Of a DNA stretch of 61,081 nucleotides, positions 1 to 8,222 are shown one piece after another. The notes beneath the pieces are model-generated. The model made no database searches, had not been told where the DNA came from, and worked only from the letters and a program-made list of their open reading frames with translations. Source of the DNA: Candidatus Woesearchaeota archaeon (lineage in GTDB: Archaea; Nanobdellota; Nanobdellia; Woesearchaeales; GW2011-AR9); NCBI GenBank assembly GCA_018302605.1, contig JAGVZN010000010.1:3932-65012 (forward strand). Reading direction: 5' to 3'. A program made the translations under genes and the position numbers. Every line of letters begins with the position of its first letter. The first letter of the stretch is position 1.

Positions 1-2
1 TC

Positions 3-98
3 AATCCTGATCTTCCAGAAAGTTTAAGAATATCTTTTGTTGGTGGGTCTTGGGACACTTTCATTCCTTTAGAACTACGTTTAGAGAAGTTTGAATAA
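3..98 (+). CDS. C-terminal end of an unidentified protein (partial)
   Basis: An open frame enters from the left edge and reads about 31 residues ending in LRLEKFE before a TAA stop. Composition looks protein-like (GGSWDTFIPLEL), but no family is recognised. The last six codons and the stop lie inside the R1 repeat that starts at base 80, so the repeat appears to supply the end of the protein. The 5' part is outside the window. Confidence 0.4.
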   Translation, partial: NPDLPESLRISFVGGSWDTFIPLELRLEKFE

Positions 99-205
99 TT
101 CAATTATTGATCTACAAACTTCTCAAGAGAATTTGAAATAGTCGTAATTTTGGTCTGAAATAAACAATCCATCTGCAAAATTACTATTTTTCAAACTTCT
201 CTTTA
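80..205. repeat. R1 hairpin element, copy A
   Basis: The ends form an inverted repeat, AGAGAAGTTTGAA on the left and TTCAAACTTCTCT on the right. Inside are two smaller hairpins: GAAGTTTG with CAAACTTC around an AATAATT/AATTATT stem, and GTAATTTTG (144-152) with CAAAATTAC (176-184). A second copy at 49499-49687 keeps both ends and both stems but carries 62 extra bases. It lies between the end of the partial gene and the secF promoter. Confidence 0.85.
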
Positions 206-253
206 GAATAAGATCTTTTGGGAGGGATTCTAGTCAATTTCTATTAGCACAAT

Positions 254-263
254 CTTTATATAT
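254..263 (+). promoter_or_regulatory. TATA box of secF
   Basis: CTTTATATAT is centred about 28 bases before the secF ATG. This is the spacing expected for an archaeal TATA box whose transcript begins at or next to the start codon, and there is no ribosome binding site, so the mRNA is probably leaderless. Confidence 0.7.
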
Positions 264-286
264 CCACTATCCTCCCCGCTCCACCA

Positions 287-1213
287 ATGAACGAATTCCT
301 GAAAAGGATTTATGAACAAAAGTATAAAACACTTCTTCTCTTTCCGCTCTTGTTGATCGTCCTTGCTCTTCTTCAAATTGGCGTGCAGACGGCAGCAACC
401 GGCGACTTCGTGAATAAAGGCATCACGCTCAAAGGCGGCTCAACGATCACCTTGACATCGAGTTCTACCTTTTCGATGGGTACGGTGGAGATTGAAGCGT
501 TGGAAAATATTCTGCGGGAGACTTTTTCTCAAGCGGAAATCGATGTACGCACACTCAGCTCCCTCGGAGAAGTTACCGCGATCATCGTTGATTCTGATTA
601 TCAGCAACGCGAGGAAATCGATCCACTGGTCTCCGCGCTGTTAAAAGAGTTGCCTGTCGGTGAAGAGAATACCAGCGTTGAAATCATCGGCTCAGCGCTC
701 GGCGAGAGCTTTTTCAGAGAAACAGTTTATGCGTTATTGGCCGCATTTATCTTGATGGGTATTGTTGTTTTCATTTCTTTCCGGACGCTGATCCCCAGCG
801 CGACAGTCATTGCTGCGGTGCTTTCTGACATTATCGTGACCCTGGCGGTCTTTAACCTTACCGGGATTAAGTTAAGCACGGCAGGCATCGCTGCTTTCCT
901 CATGCTCATTGGCTATTCCGCCGATACAGACATCTTACTGAATACACGCGTCCTGAAGCGCAAAGATGGCCCGGTGATGGAACGGGTGTATGGCGCGATT
1001 AGGACAGGAATGACGATGACCCTGACCACATTGGCAGCATTGACCGTGGCGCTGTTTTTTGTCCAGTCGGACGTGATCAAGCAGATCATGATTATTTTAC
1101 TGATCGGCCTGATCGTCGACATAATCATGACCTGGATTCAGAACGTGGGATTACTGCGCTTATATCTGGAGAGGAAAGAAAAGAAAAAAGGTGTTGTCCA
1201 TGGCCAAATTTAA
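287..1213 (+). CDS. secF: Protein-export membrane protein SecF
   Basis: 308 residues. SecF forms the SecDF complex that uses the membrane potential to assist the SecY translocon on the outer face of the membrane. The layout fits the family: TM1 at about residues 16-36, an external domain with the LKGGSTITL strand, then five C-terminal helices from about 143, including the GYSADTDILLNTR segment that corresponds to the conserved SecF fourth-helix motif. The start is the ATG 24-28 bases after a TATA box. Its 3' end overlaps secD by 14 bases, so the two are co-transcribed, in the F-D order. Confidence 0.95.
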   Translation: MNEFLKRIYEQKYKTLLLFPLLLIVLALLQIGVQTAATGDFVNKGITLKGGSTITLTSSSTFSMGTVEIEALENILRETFSQAEIDVRTLSSLGEVTAIIVDSDYQQREEIDPLVSALLKELPVGEENTSVEIIGSALGESFFRETVYALLAAFILMGIVVFISFRTLIPSATVIAAVLSDIIVTLAVFNLTGIKLSTAGIAAFLMLIGYSADTDILLNTRVLKRKDGPVMERVYGAIRTGMTMTLTTLAALTVALFFVQSDVIKQIMIILLIGLIVDIIMTWIQNVGLLRLYLERKEKKKGVVHGQI

Positions 1214-2792
1214 GAGAATTCTTACTCATTGGCGGGTACTTCTCTTACTGATCTTTGTCGTATTTTCCTTGGTGGCGATCCAACCGCACTTTGGCAGCGT
1301 TGATGGCGTTGCTGTCCGCAGCGTGTCTCATAATTCTTCCGCGGCCAATGCGGGAATGACTAATCCTGCTCCTACGCTGCAGCCATTGGCGAAAGAACGT
1401 ATCCTTTCGGTTAACGGAAAAGTAGTGCATTCAGTCAGTGATTTTTATGCTATCGAACAGGCACTGCAATTGAACAGCAGTGTGCGCATCAAGACAAATC
1501 AGCAGACATATACGGCCCTCGCCGCGTTAGGGGATGATGGGGCTGTTGATCTAGGATTAAAAGTGTACGCTGCGCCATCCAGTAATCTGCGGAAAGGCTT
1601 GGATCTGGAAGGCGGGACACGTGTGTTGCTCAAACCCCAGGAGGAGATCTCTTCCGAAGAATTGGAATTGACGATCGGCAGCCTAAAAGAGCGCTTGAAC
1701 GTCTATGGTCTGAGCGATATTGTCGTGCGAGAGTCTAGCGATCTCAGCGGAGGCCAATATATCCTGATTGAGATGGCCGGTGTCACCGAAAATGAAGTTC
1801 GTGAACTGCTGGCGAAGCAAGGGAAATTTGAAGCAAAAATCGGAAACGAATCTGTTTTCCTCGGCGGAAAGAAAGATATTACCTACGTCTGCCGTAGTGC
1901 GGAATGTTCTGGTATCGATGCGTTTCAAGGCTGCAGTCAGGGCGGTGATGGTTATTACTGCCGCTTCTTTTTTGCCATAACTTTAAGTCCGGAAGCTGCA
2001 GAACGACAAGCAGCTGCGACAAAGAATTTAGGGTTGGCAGTGGCAACAGATTCCTCCGGCAGCTACTTGGATCAGGATTTGATTCTGTATCTTGATGATG
2101 TCCAAGTCGACCAGCTGAGGATCGGCGCCGAATTGCGAGGAAAGGTGACGACAAATGTCCAAATTTCCGGGTCAGGCACCGGTCGGACGGAACAAGAAGC
2201 GGTCAGTAATTCTTTGGAAAACATGAAACGCCTGCAGACGGTAATCATTACAGGAAGTCTGCCCGTGAAGCTGGAGGTGGTCAAATTAGATACGATCTCC
2301 CCCACGTTGGGGCGGGAATTCTTACATAATGTACTGCTCGTTGGCGCTTTGACTTTACTGTCAGTGGTCAGCGTCGTCGTCTGGCGTTACCGCAAAGTAA
2401 ATGTTGTCCTGCCAATGATCTTCATCCTGCTGTCCGAACTGATTATGATCCTGGGCTTTGCCGCTCTCGTCGGCTGGAATCTGGACCTGGCTGCCATTGC
2501 GGGAATCATCATCGTTATCGGAACGGGTGTAGACCATCTGATCATCATTACGGACGAGACGCTGCGCGGAAAGGACGAGACAAATTGGAAGCAGCGAATC
2601 AAAGGAGCGATGTCCATCGTTTTTGGGGCATTTTTTACGGTTGTCGCCGCAATGATTCCGCTGTTTTCTGCTGGTGCCGGGCTGTTGAAAGGATTTGCCC
2701 TGACCACCATTGCCGGCGCGATGTTCGGCGTCCTGATCGCCCGTCCGGCGTACGCAGCGATCATCGAGATTTTGGAGAGGGATAAGAATTAG
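1200..2792 (+). CDS. secD: Protein-export membrane protein SecD
   Basis: About 530 residues, partner of SecF in post-translocational pulling. TM1 is at residues 9-27. A PDZ-like region follows (GVAVRSV, NAGM, ILSVNGKVV), then the GLDLEGGTRVLL signature, the periplasmic-type P1 region with four cysteines, and six helices at the C-terminus including AGIIIVIGTGVDHLIIITDE. The ATG at 1200 is preferred; an in-frame GTG at 1191 would add three residues. Translation is probably coupled to secF, which ends at 1213. Confidence 0.95.
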   Translation: MAKFKRILTHWRVLLLLIFVVFSLVAIQPHFGSVDGVAVRSVSHNSSAANAGMTNPAPTLQPLAKERILSVNGKVVHSVSDFYAIEQALQLNSSVRIKTNQQTYTALAALGDDGAVDLGLKVYAAPSSNLRKGLDLEGGTRVLLKPQEEISSEELELTIGSLKERLNVYGLSDIVVRESSDLSGGQYILIEMAGVTENEVRELLAKQGKFEAKIGNESVFLGGKKDITYVCRSAECSGIDAFQGCSQGGDGYYCRFFFAITLSPEAAERQAAATKNLGLAVATDSSGSYLDQDLILYLDDVQVDQLRIGAELRGKVTTNVQISGSGTGRTEQEAVSNSLENMKRLQTVIITGSLPVKLEVVKLDTISPTLGREFLHNVLLVGALTLLSVVSVVVWRYRKVNVVLPMIFILLSELIMILGFAALVGWNLDLAAIAGIIIVIGTGVDHLIIITDETLRGKDETNWKQRIKGAMSIVFGAFFTVVAAMIPLFSAGAGLLKGFALTTIAGAMFGVLIARPAYAAIIEILERDKN

Positions 2793-2844
2793 CTGGAAGT
2801 AATCACTGCATCTTTCTTCATTACTATTCTTTAAACTCATCTAT

Positions 2845-3348
2845 TCAATTTTTTTTACTCAATAATTGAAGAACATACGGAATGATCAACACCAGCGAAA
2901 AGACAGCAGCAATCAGCCAAGGATTCTGCAGATCTGATGCAGTCTCCAATTTTTTGATAAATTCATTGGCGATGAACACGACGACAATCATGTTTGCTGC
3001 CGCAATCAACGGGATGAGAATACTTGCCCAGATGTGATGCTTCTGTTCCAGATGGCCAATATCAGTAATCAAATGTTTGTACAGGAAGCCGATCGTTCCT
3101 GCGAGGAGGACGATGATGCTGTACAGTAAAGCATCGTGAAAGACGAGGAGGAAAGGGATGAGCACCAGCGAGACAATAAAATTAGCGAAAATAATGACAA
3201 TTAGCGCACTCCAAAAAACAATTTTAGAAAAATGAGTATCGTAAGGGCGAGGAACATTGACAAAACGTTCTGCCCGGGCAATCTCACGTTCATTCCAACC
3301 TTTCTTTTGCAGGGAAGCGGGCTGGACATTCTTGGTCTGGGGAGTCAT
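2845..3348 (-). CDS. Four-helix integral membrane protein, unknown function
   Basis: 167 residues with a polar, basic N-terminus of about 40 residues and four predicted membrane helices (about 42-70, 72-90, 106-127, 142-163). No family recognised. Its ATG overlaps the stop of the upstream ParA/MinD-like gene by four bases (ATGA), so the two are translated together. This suggests, by context only, a membrane partner for that ATPase. It converges on secD. Confidence 0.8.
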   Translation of the reverse strand: MTPQTKNVQPASLQKKGWNEREIARAERFVNVPRPYDTHFSKIVFWSALIVIIFANFIVSLVLIPFLLVFHDALLYSIIVLLAGTIGFLYKHLITDIGHLEQKHHIWASILIPLIAAANMIVVVFIANEFIKKLETASDLQNPWLIAAVFSLVLIIPYVLQLLSKKN

Positions 3349-4061
3349 AAGGAATGCTGTAAGGTGATATGTTCAGCGATGGTGTTGAACGCGCGGGCAG
3401 AACGCGAGCGTGGATAGAGATAGTTTAATGGCATCTGGCGATGAAGTGATTTTCGCATCTTGCGGTCGTAGCGGATTTCAGCGATGATCGGATATCCCAC
3501 AATCTCTTCTACTTCCCGTCTGCTGAGCTCAAACCGGCCGCCGTGCGACATATTCAAGACAACTCCGGTGATCGTGTTATTATATGATTTTGCCAATTGA
3601 ATCGTCTTTAATCCGTCCATGACCGAACTGAGTGTCGGGTTGACTACCAAGAGCGCTTCATCGCTATTCTTGAGGATCTGGCTGACTTCGTAGCCTAGGC
3701 CACTAGGACAATCGACTAGAACAACATCAGAAACTTTGTTAAGATGTTCAAAAATCTTGTCAATCTTTTGCGGATTTGTCTTCTGAAACTCGCTGTATGA
3801 GGGGGAGGAAGGGACGAGCGAGAGACCGCTTTCGTGGAGATAGAGAACTTCTTTAAGGCTTTTTTCCTTGCGGATAAATTTGTTTAATGTGCCCTCCGGA
3901 GAGATTAATCCCAAGTGCAGGGCAAGATTAGGGGTGACCAGATTACCATCGACGAGAACGACCCGTTTTCCGAGATTGATCAAAGCTTGGCCAATATTGA
4001 GAGTACTGGTTGTCTTTCCCACACCTCCTTTCCCTGATACGATTGCGATAAATTTTGTCAT
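3345..4061 (-). CDS. MinD/ParA-type P-loop ATPase
   Basis: 238 residues from the chosen ATG. The deviant Walker A KGGVGKTT is at residues 11-18 with the signature Lys11. VVLVDGN replaces the usual DAD/DSD switch, and VVLVDCPSG is the Walker B region. Members of this SIMIBI family position proteins or nucleoids through ATP-dependent dimers, often at the membrane. The chosen start follows AAGAGGTTAT, a good ribosome binding site. An upstream in-frame ATG at 4088 is possible because an AT-rich TATA-like stretch lies near 4117-4128. Downstream it overlaps a four-helix membrane protein. Confidence 0.88.
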   Translation of the reverse strand: MTKFIAIVSGKGGVGKTTSTLNIGQALINLGKRVVLVDGNLVTPNLALHLGLISPEGTLNKFIRKEKSLKEVLYLHESGLSLVPSSPSYSEFQKTNPQKIDKIFEHLNKVSDVVLVDCPSGLGYEVSQILKNSDEALLVVNPTLSSVMDGLKTIQLAKSYNNTITGVVLNMSHGGRFELSRREVEEIVGYPIIAEIRYDRKMRKSLHRQMPLNYLYPRSRSARAFNTIAEHITLQHSL

Positions 4062-4194
4062 ATAACCTCTTTGGTCAGTGTTCTGCACACTGCGTGTGCT
4101 TAGTTAATGATAGAAGGGTATTTAATATTTTTGGCGTAGGAGAGTTTAGGTTGCAACGGAATCGGGGAAAGATCATGACATTGAAAAGAGATGA

Positions 4195-4683
4195 TTACGC
4201 AAACTCATCGACTTCTTTGCCGACGATCGTATCCCAGGCGTAGCGGAAAAATTGATGAACATATTTCTCGCAATTAACCAAGTTATCAATATTAACTTCT
4301 GCCGTCGAATGTTCAAACTCAACAATCAAGCCGACATGGCGGCGATATTCCTGCCTTCGTTGATGCGGTGCTTTAAGCAGGTTCCTAATAAATGTATAAA
4401 ACTCCAAGTAGCGGGCGATTTCTTTATCTTCCGGGTACTGCTCTCTCATCTTTGTTACACGCAAGCCGGGGCTTTTAGGAAGCACTGCCAAACGGCCTTC
4501 CTCACGGGCTTTTTCTAAGAAAGCTTCGATGATCAAATCAAAAGTGCCAACAAGCCGGTGCAAAGCATTGGTCAGGACATCAACCGTTCGGGTATATTTC
4601 AGGCTGACATAGATAATATGCTCGAGCCGTTTCAGCTCTTCTTTAGCTTCTAATAAATATTCATTCATGGGGGGTAGTATCAC
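4195..4683 (-). CDS. Helical protein, unknown function (HEPN-like?)
   Basis: 162 residues, predicted almost wholly alpha-helical. I do not recognise the family. The segment RRQEYRRHVGL contains an R-x5-H spacing of the kind seen in HEPN nucleases, but this alone is weak evidence. An alternative ATG lies at 4668. It follows the similar-sized helical gene at 4725-5198 by about 40 bases with no TATA box between, so the two probably form one operon. Confidence 0.7.
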   Translation of the reverse strand: MILPPMNEYLLEAKEELKRLEHIIYVSLKYTRTVDVLTNALHRLVGTFDLIIEAFLEKAREEGRLAVLPKSPGLRVTKMREQYPEDKEIARYLEFYTFIRNLLKAPHQRRQEYRRHVGLIVEFEHSTAEVNIDNLVNCEKYVHQFFRYAWDTIVGKEVDEFA

Positions 4684-4724
4684 TGTTTGCTCACGGCGAA
4701 AATTGGTGTGAGGAGTCCTCCTAT

Positions 4725-5198
4725 TTATTCCTTTCTATTAACGATTCTCTCGGCGGTCTGAATCAGCGCTTTGTTGGCATCAAGGTAGCGTCGGATATCA
4801 GGAACCGTCACTTGCTGGATCGTGAAGTCTTTGTCACAGATCATCAGGCGGTCTTCCCGGCGGAATTCAATCAGACTGCGCTGATGAAGTAGGAGGAGGG
4901 TTTGCACGATGTCAATAGCTTGTACCAGTTCAGGGTCAATCTTGTTTCGGCGTACGGATTTATAGCGGAAAAGATTGAATTTACTTTGGAAATCATCGAG
5001 AAAATGGGGGACAAGCTGGAGCTGTCTTTCATAGGAAAGGATGGCATTGATGGAATATTCCATAGATTGATGGATGTTGGAAAGAACCGCGAGGAGAATT
5101 TTGGGATCTTTGAGAAAAGGATGAGTTACGGTGAGAAGATGGAAAGCAGCATCGTATTGAAACTTCGCCCTGCCTATCGCTTCCAGATATTTTTCCAT
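4725..5198 (-). CDS. Helical protein, unknown function
   Basis: 157 residues, helical, not recognised. The ATG at 5198 is 23-30 bases from TTTTTATA (5221-5228 on the minus strand), as for leaderless genes here; the upstream ATG at 5210 is too close to that box. It is the first gene of a probable two-gene operon with 4195-4683. The two proteins have the same size and helical build but no obvious sequence identity. The R2 element begins 15 bases upstream of the TATA box. Confidence 0.7.
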   Translation of the reverse strand: MEKYLEAIGRAKFQYDAAFHLLTVTHPFLKDPKILLAVLSNIHQSMEYSINAILSYERQLQLVPHFLDDFQSKFNLFRYKSVRRNKIDPELVQAIDIVQTLLLLHQRSLIEFRREDRLMICDKDFTIQQVTVPDIRRYLDANKALIQTAERIVNRKE

Positions 5199-5242
5199 TG
5201 ATGATATCAAGAGAAAGAAGTATAAAAATTTATGTGTTAGTT

Positions 5243-5444
5243 GTACGTATTAAGTCTGTGCCGGGGCAGGTCGGCCTGCCTCGTCTCGCTCAGAAGCAGA
5301 GATCAGTTGAACAGAAGAATTATTCTCGAAGATAAGCGAGAATCTAACTTTTAGTTCAATAGCAACGCTCGGCAGGCCATCTTGACCAAGCCCGCACAGA
5401 CTTAACTTAATACCAAGCCCGCACAGACTTAACTTAATACGTAT
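5243..5444. repeat. R2 hairpin element, copy A
   Basis: Left arm GTACGTATTAAGTCTGTGC, right arm GCACAGACTTAACTTAATAC followed by GTA. Stems nest inward: GGG/CCC, GGTC/GACC, GGCCTGCC/GGCAGGCC, with an unpaired ATCTT in the right arm, then inner hairpins such as ATTCTCG/CGAGAAT. A 27-base piece of the right arm is tandemly duplicated (5386-5412 and 5413-5439). Its right end contains the last codons and stop of the NAC gene. Other copies or parts are at 6002, 36768, 40391 and 46548. Confidence 0.85.
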
Positions 5445-5781
5445 TGTTAGTTAAATCCAAAATTGCTTCAGCCAGATCACCCTGATGCTTTTTGATGGCT
5501 TCTTTGGCTGCTGTCTGATCAACACCGGCCTGATCCATGACTGCTTGAATATCTTCTGCAGAAATTTCCGGCATCGTCGAGAGGTTGCGTTCTTCAATAG
5601 TCCCGGAGATCTGGAAAGTTTCCTGCCCCATCATATTGACTTTGGCAACAGAAGGAGAGGTGATCACAATCTCTTTGTCCTCGGTGCGGATAATCACTTC
5701 CGTGGCGGGAATGTCTACCTGTTGGATGCCCATCTGCTTCATCATCTGCTGCATTTTCCGAGGGTTAAGTCCGGGAAGCAT
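5434..5781 (-). CDS. nac: Nascent polypeptide-associated complex protein (NAC)
   Basis: 115 residues. Archaeal NAC is a homodimer that binds nascent chains at the ribosomal exit tunnel. Residues about 15-65 form the NAC domain (TEVIIRTEDKEIVITSPSVAKVNMMGQETFQISG) and about 73-112 a C-terminal UBA domain. It starts five bases after the sec61-beta stop, so the two are one transcript. The final codons NTY and the TAA come from the terminal repeat of the R2 element, suggesting the original end was replaced or lengthened by the insertion. Confidence 0.93.
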   Translation of the reverse strand: MLPGLNPRKMQQMMKQMGIQQVDIPATEVIIRTEDKEIVITSPSVAKVNMMGQETFQISGTIEERNLSTMPEISAEDIQAVMDQAGVDQTAAKEAIKKHQGDLAEAILDLTNNTY

Positions 5782-5786
5782 GGTTC

Positions 5787-5957
5787 TCAGCTGAGGAGTC
5801 TTCCCCCAAAATAATTCAAAAGAATAAGAGCGACGATCACCAAAGCAATAAGAATGATCACACCTTTCGGAGAAATTTCCAGCTTGGAATGATATTCCTC
5901 AGTAAAACGGGTCAGTCCTCCCTGTCCGGAAGGCAAGCGTATGGGATCGTTGGCCAT
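5787..5957 (-). CDS. secG: Preprotein translocase subunit Sec61-beta (SecG)
   Basis: 56 residues. Small tail-anchored subunit of the SecYE-beta translocon. The protein begins MANDPIRLPSGQGGLTRF, the soluble part typical of archaeal Sec61-beta (PSGxxGLxRF), then one helix at about 31-50 after the conserved KLEISPKGV segment. The ATG is 21-31 bases downstream of CTTTATAAAA (5978-5988), so the message is leaderless. It is the first gene of a two-gene operon with NAC; both products act on nascent chains. Confidence 0.92.
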   Translation of the reverse strand: MANDPIRLPSGQGGLTRFTEEYHSKLEISPKGVIILIALVIVALILLNYFGGRLLS

Positions 5958-6001
5958 GGGTGGTTAATTTAGGCAGGATTTTATAAAGATTTCGGGAGGA
6001 A

Positions 6002-6054
6002 GTACGTATTGAGTTCAGTTTTAGTGCTTACCAACGAGTAAACTTAATACGTAC
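6002..6054. repeat. Miniature R2-like inverted repeat
   Basis: GTACGTATTGAGTT on the left pairs with AACTTAATACGTAC on the right with one mismatch, around a 25-base loop. These are the outer ends of R2 without the middle, so this is an internally deleted or minimal form. It separates the secG promoter from the 3' end of the methyltransferase gene. Confidence 0.75.
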
Positions 6055-6074
6055 GGAGAAAATAATAACTGTCT

Positions 6075-6761
6075 CTACAATCTCACTGCTTTAATTGCCA
6101 GATAGGGTACTTCCATTCCACTGGAATTTACTGGTGCGGTCATTTTTTCAACGCTAAAGCCGGCGCTTTCCAGAATATCTTGATAATCCTGCTTTGTCCA
6201 GTAATGATCAATAAACTCAAATTCGTGTTCTCCTTTAATCTGAGCCAAAATTGGATCTCCGCCTCTTCCGGTAAAGCCTGGCGCCTGGTGGACACTGATA
6301 TAATCGCTTTCGTAAGGCAAAGCCACGGCATTAGACGTAACTGCGACGTACGTACTGCCCGGAAGAAGCAGCCTGGCAATCGTGTTGTGGATCTCTACGA
6401 GTCCTTCTCTCGTCGGCACTTCCATCAGCACACAACAAGTGAAAGCAGCGGTGCAATGTTCAGAATATTCCCCCAGACGAGCATCGCTGGTATGATAATA
6501 TTCTATTCCCGGGGAAGGGAGTGATTCAGCAATGGCCAGCATCTGTTTGTTTCTTTCAACGCCCAGCACACGATAAGCCCTCCATTGGTGCAAGAGACGG
6601 GACGACCGCCCTGTGCCGCAGCCGAAATCCAAGACCAGCTTTTCTTCCAGATCTCCAAACATCCGTCTGGCGACGGCGAGAACTGTATCCATTTCTGGGA
6701 TGGAAATTTCAGCTGTCTGTTGATATGTTTTAGCTGTTTCTGTCGTATACGTTGTGACCAT
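6075..6761 (-). CDS. Class I SAM-dependent methyltransferase
   Basis: 228 residues. Motif I is VLDFGCGTGRS, followed by the acidic residue in VLGVERNKQML; the methyl donor is S-adenosylmethionine. The substrate cannot be told from sequence; small-molecule methyltransferases of the UbiE/ubiquinone-like type look similar. The start is set at the ATG giving MVTTYTTETA, because the longer reading frame (to 6818) would run into the RNase P RNA gene, whose 3' end is at 6783. Confidence 0.82.
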   Translation of the reverse strand: MVTTYTTETAKTYQQTAEISIPEMDTVLAVARRMFGDLEEKLVLDFGCGTGRSSRLLHQWRAYRVLGVERNKQMLAIAESLPSPGIEYYHTSDARLGEYSEHCTAAFTCCVLMEVPTREGLVEIHNTIARLLLPGSTYVAVTSNAVALPYESDYISVHQAPGFTGRGGDPILAQIKGEHEFEFIDHYWTKQDYQDILESAGFSVEKMTAPVNSSGMEVPYLAIKAVRL

Positions 6762-6782
6762 CGTCTTTCGTTTAAAAAGGTT

Positions 6783-7187
6783 GGTAGAGTGGCATAAGCC
6801 GCCTTCTGTCGGATCCAAAATGATTTCTGTGAATCATCGATGATCCGGGGAAGCATTTGACTAAGCGTTCATTCGAACTTGCACCGGCCAGGTCCACGGA
6901 AACAAGTTTCTGGGACCTTCCTATGATCATTGCCATAGAGCAGGGTTCGCCGTTTCATCGTTCCCATAACCAACGTCAAGGGGTTAACTTGCTGTTTTCG
7001 CAAACAGCTTCGCCATCGTTCCTGCGGGAACCTATCATCCTTAGTTATGGACGTGTCGTTTCTGAGCCAGAGCCACGGGATTTCTCCGTCTTTCATCTGA
7101 AAGTGGCCAGCATTATGAAGTTAATGCCAGACTGGTGGGCGGACTTTCCTGAGTGTTGAGCACCCTGCGCTTCCTGCCACTGCTACC
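6783..7187 (-). ncRNA. rnpB: RNase P RNA
   Basis: About 405 bases, read on the minus strand. The catalytic RNA of RNase P removes 5' leaders from pre-tRNAs. The conserved P4 5' strand appears as CAGGAAAGTCCGCC near the start, and the universal 3' motif GACAGAAGGCGGCTTATG near the end; CCGCC and GGCGG pair to form P4. The two termini pair as P1 (GGTAGCAGTGGCA with TGCCACTCTACC). Inner hairpins such as GCTGTTTGCGAAAACAGC are visible. A TATA box lies at 7208-7218 and a T-run follows the 3' end. The protein subunit Rpp29 is encoded at 21699. No protein frame here is convincing. Confidence 0.93.
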
Positions 7188-7207
7188 AAGAGGATATTTT
7201 ATCGGCT

Positions 7208-7218
7208 ATTTTTTAAAT
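7208..7218 (-). promoter_or_regulatory. TATA box of RNase P RNA gene
   Basis: On the minus strand the AT-rich ATTTAAAAAAT lies 21-31 bases upstream of the first paired base of P1, the expected place for an archaeal TATA box of a stable RNA gene. Confidence 0.6.
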
Positions 7219-7221
7219 GTT

Positions 7222-7422
7222 TTGGGAGAATTTGGGATCTGGAGTCAATGAGTGAATTTTCAGCACTGGCGGTCGGCGAGGCGCAAATGCGACTGGAAGG
7301 AGCATACGCCAAGTAGAGACAAGCTTTTCGACCATCAAGTGCGAAGCACCAGCGAGGAGAAAAGTTGTCCGTCGACCCGCCAGTGTGTGCTGAAAATTTA
7401 AATTAGTGCCCAAAATTACCCC
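7222..7422. repeat. R9 long inverted-repeat element
   Basis: AATTTTCAGCACTGGCGG (from 7255) pairs with CCGCCAGTGTGTGCTGAAAATT (to 7398) with a short bulge, and outer segments GAATTTGGG and CCCAAAATT (7399-7422 region) can extend the stem. Only one copy is seen. It fills the space between the rnpB promoter and the 3' end of the TraB-family gene; the reading frame over it has no protein-like features. Confidence 0.65.
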
Positions 7423-7459
7423 TGATTGAATAGGACAACCATTATCCATCAACTTCAAT

Positions 7460-8152
7460 TCACACCATCTCTACTTTCAATAACAGCTCTTCCATCCCTT
7501 TCTTATGGCCGGCTCCGACTACAACTAATATCTTTTTATCTTTATTTCCACGTACTAATTGGACGAGTTTCCGCACCATATACTTGTTTCGGTCTTCAAT
7601 GAGCGTTTTGTGGAGTGAAGGATAACGCTCTTTGAGATGCTCGATCATCTCGAGCAGTATTTCTTCGGGGGGGACACTGCGCAAGTCAAACTGGCTGATC
7701 TTCCACTTCTTCATCTGTTTCCGCGGCTGGATCAAGCCGAAGAGGATGTCTGAAGCAAAGCGCCCGCGTTCCCTCCAGGTAAAGCCTTTGGAGAATTTTT
7801 GCAAAGTAAGATGAATGGGCTGATCGATCAATGCGATTTGCAGGTTCTGCTTGCGGGCAATTTCCAAGGCAGTCTTCATTTCGGAACCCGGCGAAACTCC
7901 AACGCTTTTTCCTAACTTCTGCTGGATGTAATGGCCGAGGCGGGCGAAGAGGTAGCCTTTAAGCCCGAAGGAGCGCACTTGCTGGAGGTGGGAAGGCTGT
8001 TTATCTCGTCTTTCTCCTTGTAGAAGCACGCTCGCTCGTTGCGAGTCCAATTCTAAAGCGATGATCTGCGGCTGATATTCAGCGACAATTTTCTTCAATT
8101 CTTCGATGCTCTGTCTGGCAATATGCGACGTACCCAGTATCCTCAGATTCAT
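7460..8152 (-). CDS. TraB/PrgY-family protein
   Basis: 230 residues. Conserved TraB features are in order: GTSHIARQS at the N-terminus, ALELDSQRAS, PGSEMKTALEIA, an IDQPI segment where many relatives have IDR, EDRNKYMVRKL, and GAGHKKGME near the end. The family shares a fold with TIKI/erythromycin-esterase-like metalloproteases; the cellular role in archaea is unknown. The C-terminal membrane helices of long members are absent. A TATA-like CTTTAAATAC about 26 bases upstream makes the message leaderless. Confidence 0.85.
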   Translation of the reverse strand: MNLRILGTSHIARQSIEELKKIVAEYQPQIIALELDSQRASVLLQGERRDKQPSHLQQVRSFGLKGYLFARLGHYIQQKLGKSVGVSPGSEMKTALEIARKQNLQIALIDQPIHLTLQKFSKGFTWRERGRFASDILFGLIQPRKQMKKWKISQFDLRSVPPEEILLEMIEHLKERYPSLHKTLIEDRNKYMVRKLVQLVRGNKDKKILVVVGAGHKKGMEELLLKVEMV

Positions 8153-8222
8153 GGCTGTTCGATAACAGAAAAGTATTTAAAGCTACGCTCACTTAAACGG
8201 CATACAGCGAGGTGGATTTACC

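Noticed and set aside
5243-5444. Kink-turn (L7Ae site) in the R2 stem
   Set aside because: The bulge is followed by GA, but the opposite strand lacks the matching GA, so tandem sheared G-A pairs cannot form.
6857-7159. Open frames on both strands over 6857-7159
   Set aside because: They cross the RNase P RNA gene, whose conserved P4 and P1 pairs explain the sequence better; the peptides have no family resemblance.
7213-7458. 81-codon frame on the minus strand
   Set aside because: It translates an inverted-repeat element and has no promoter of its own.
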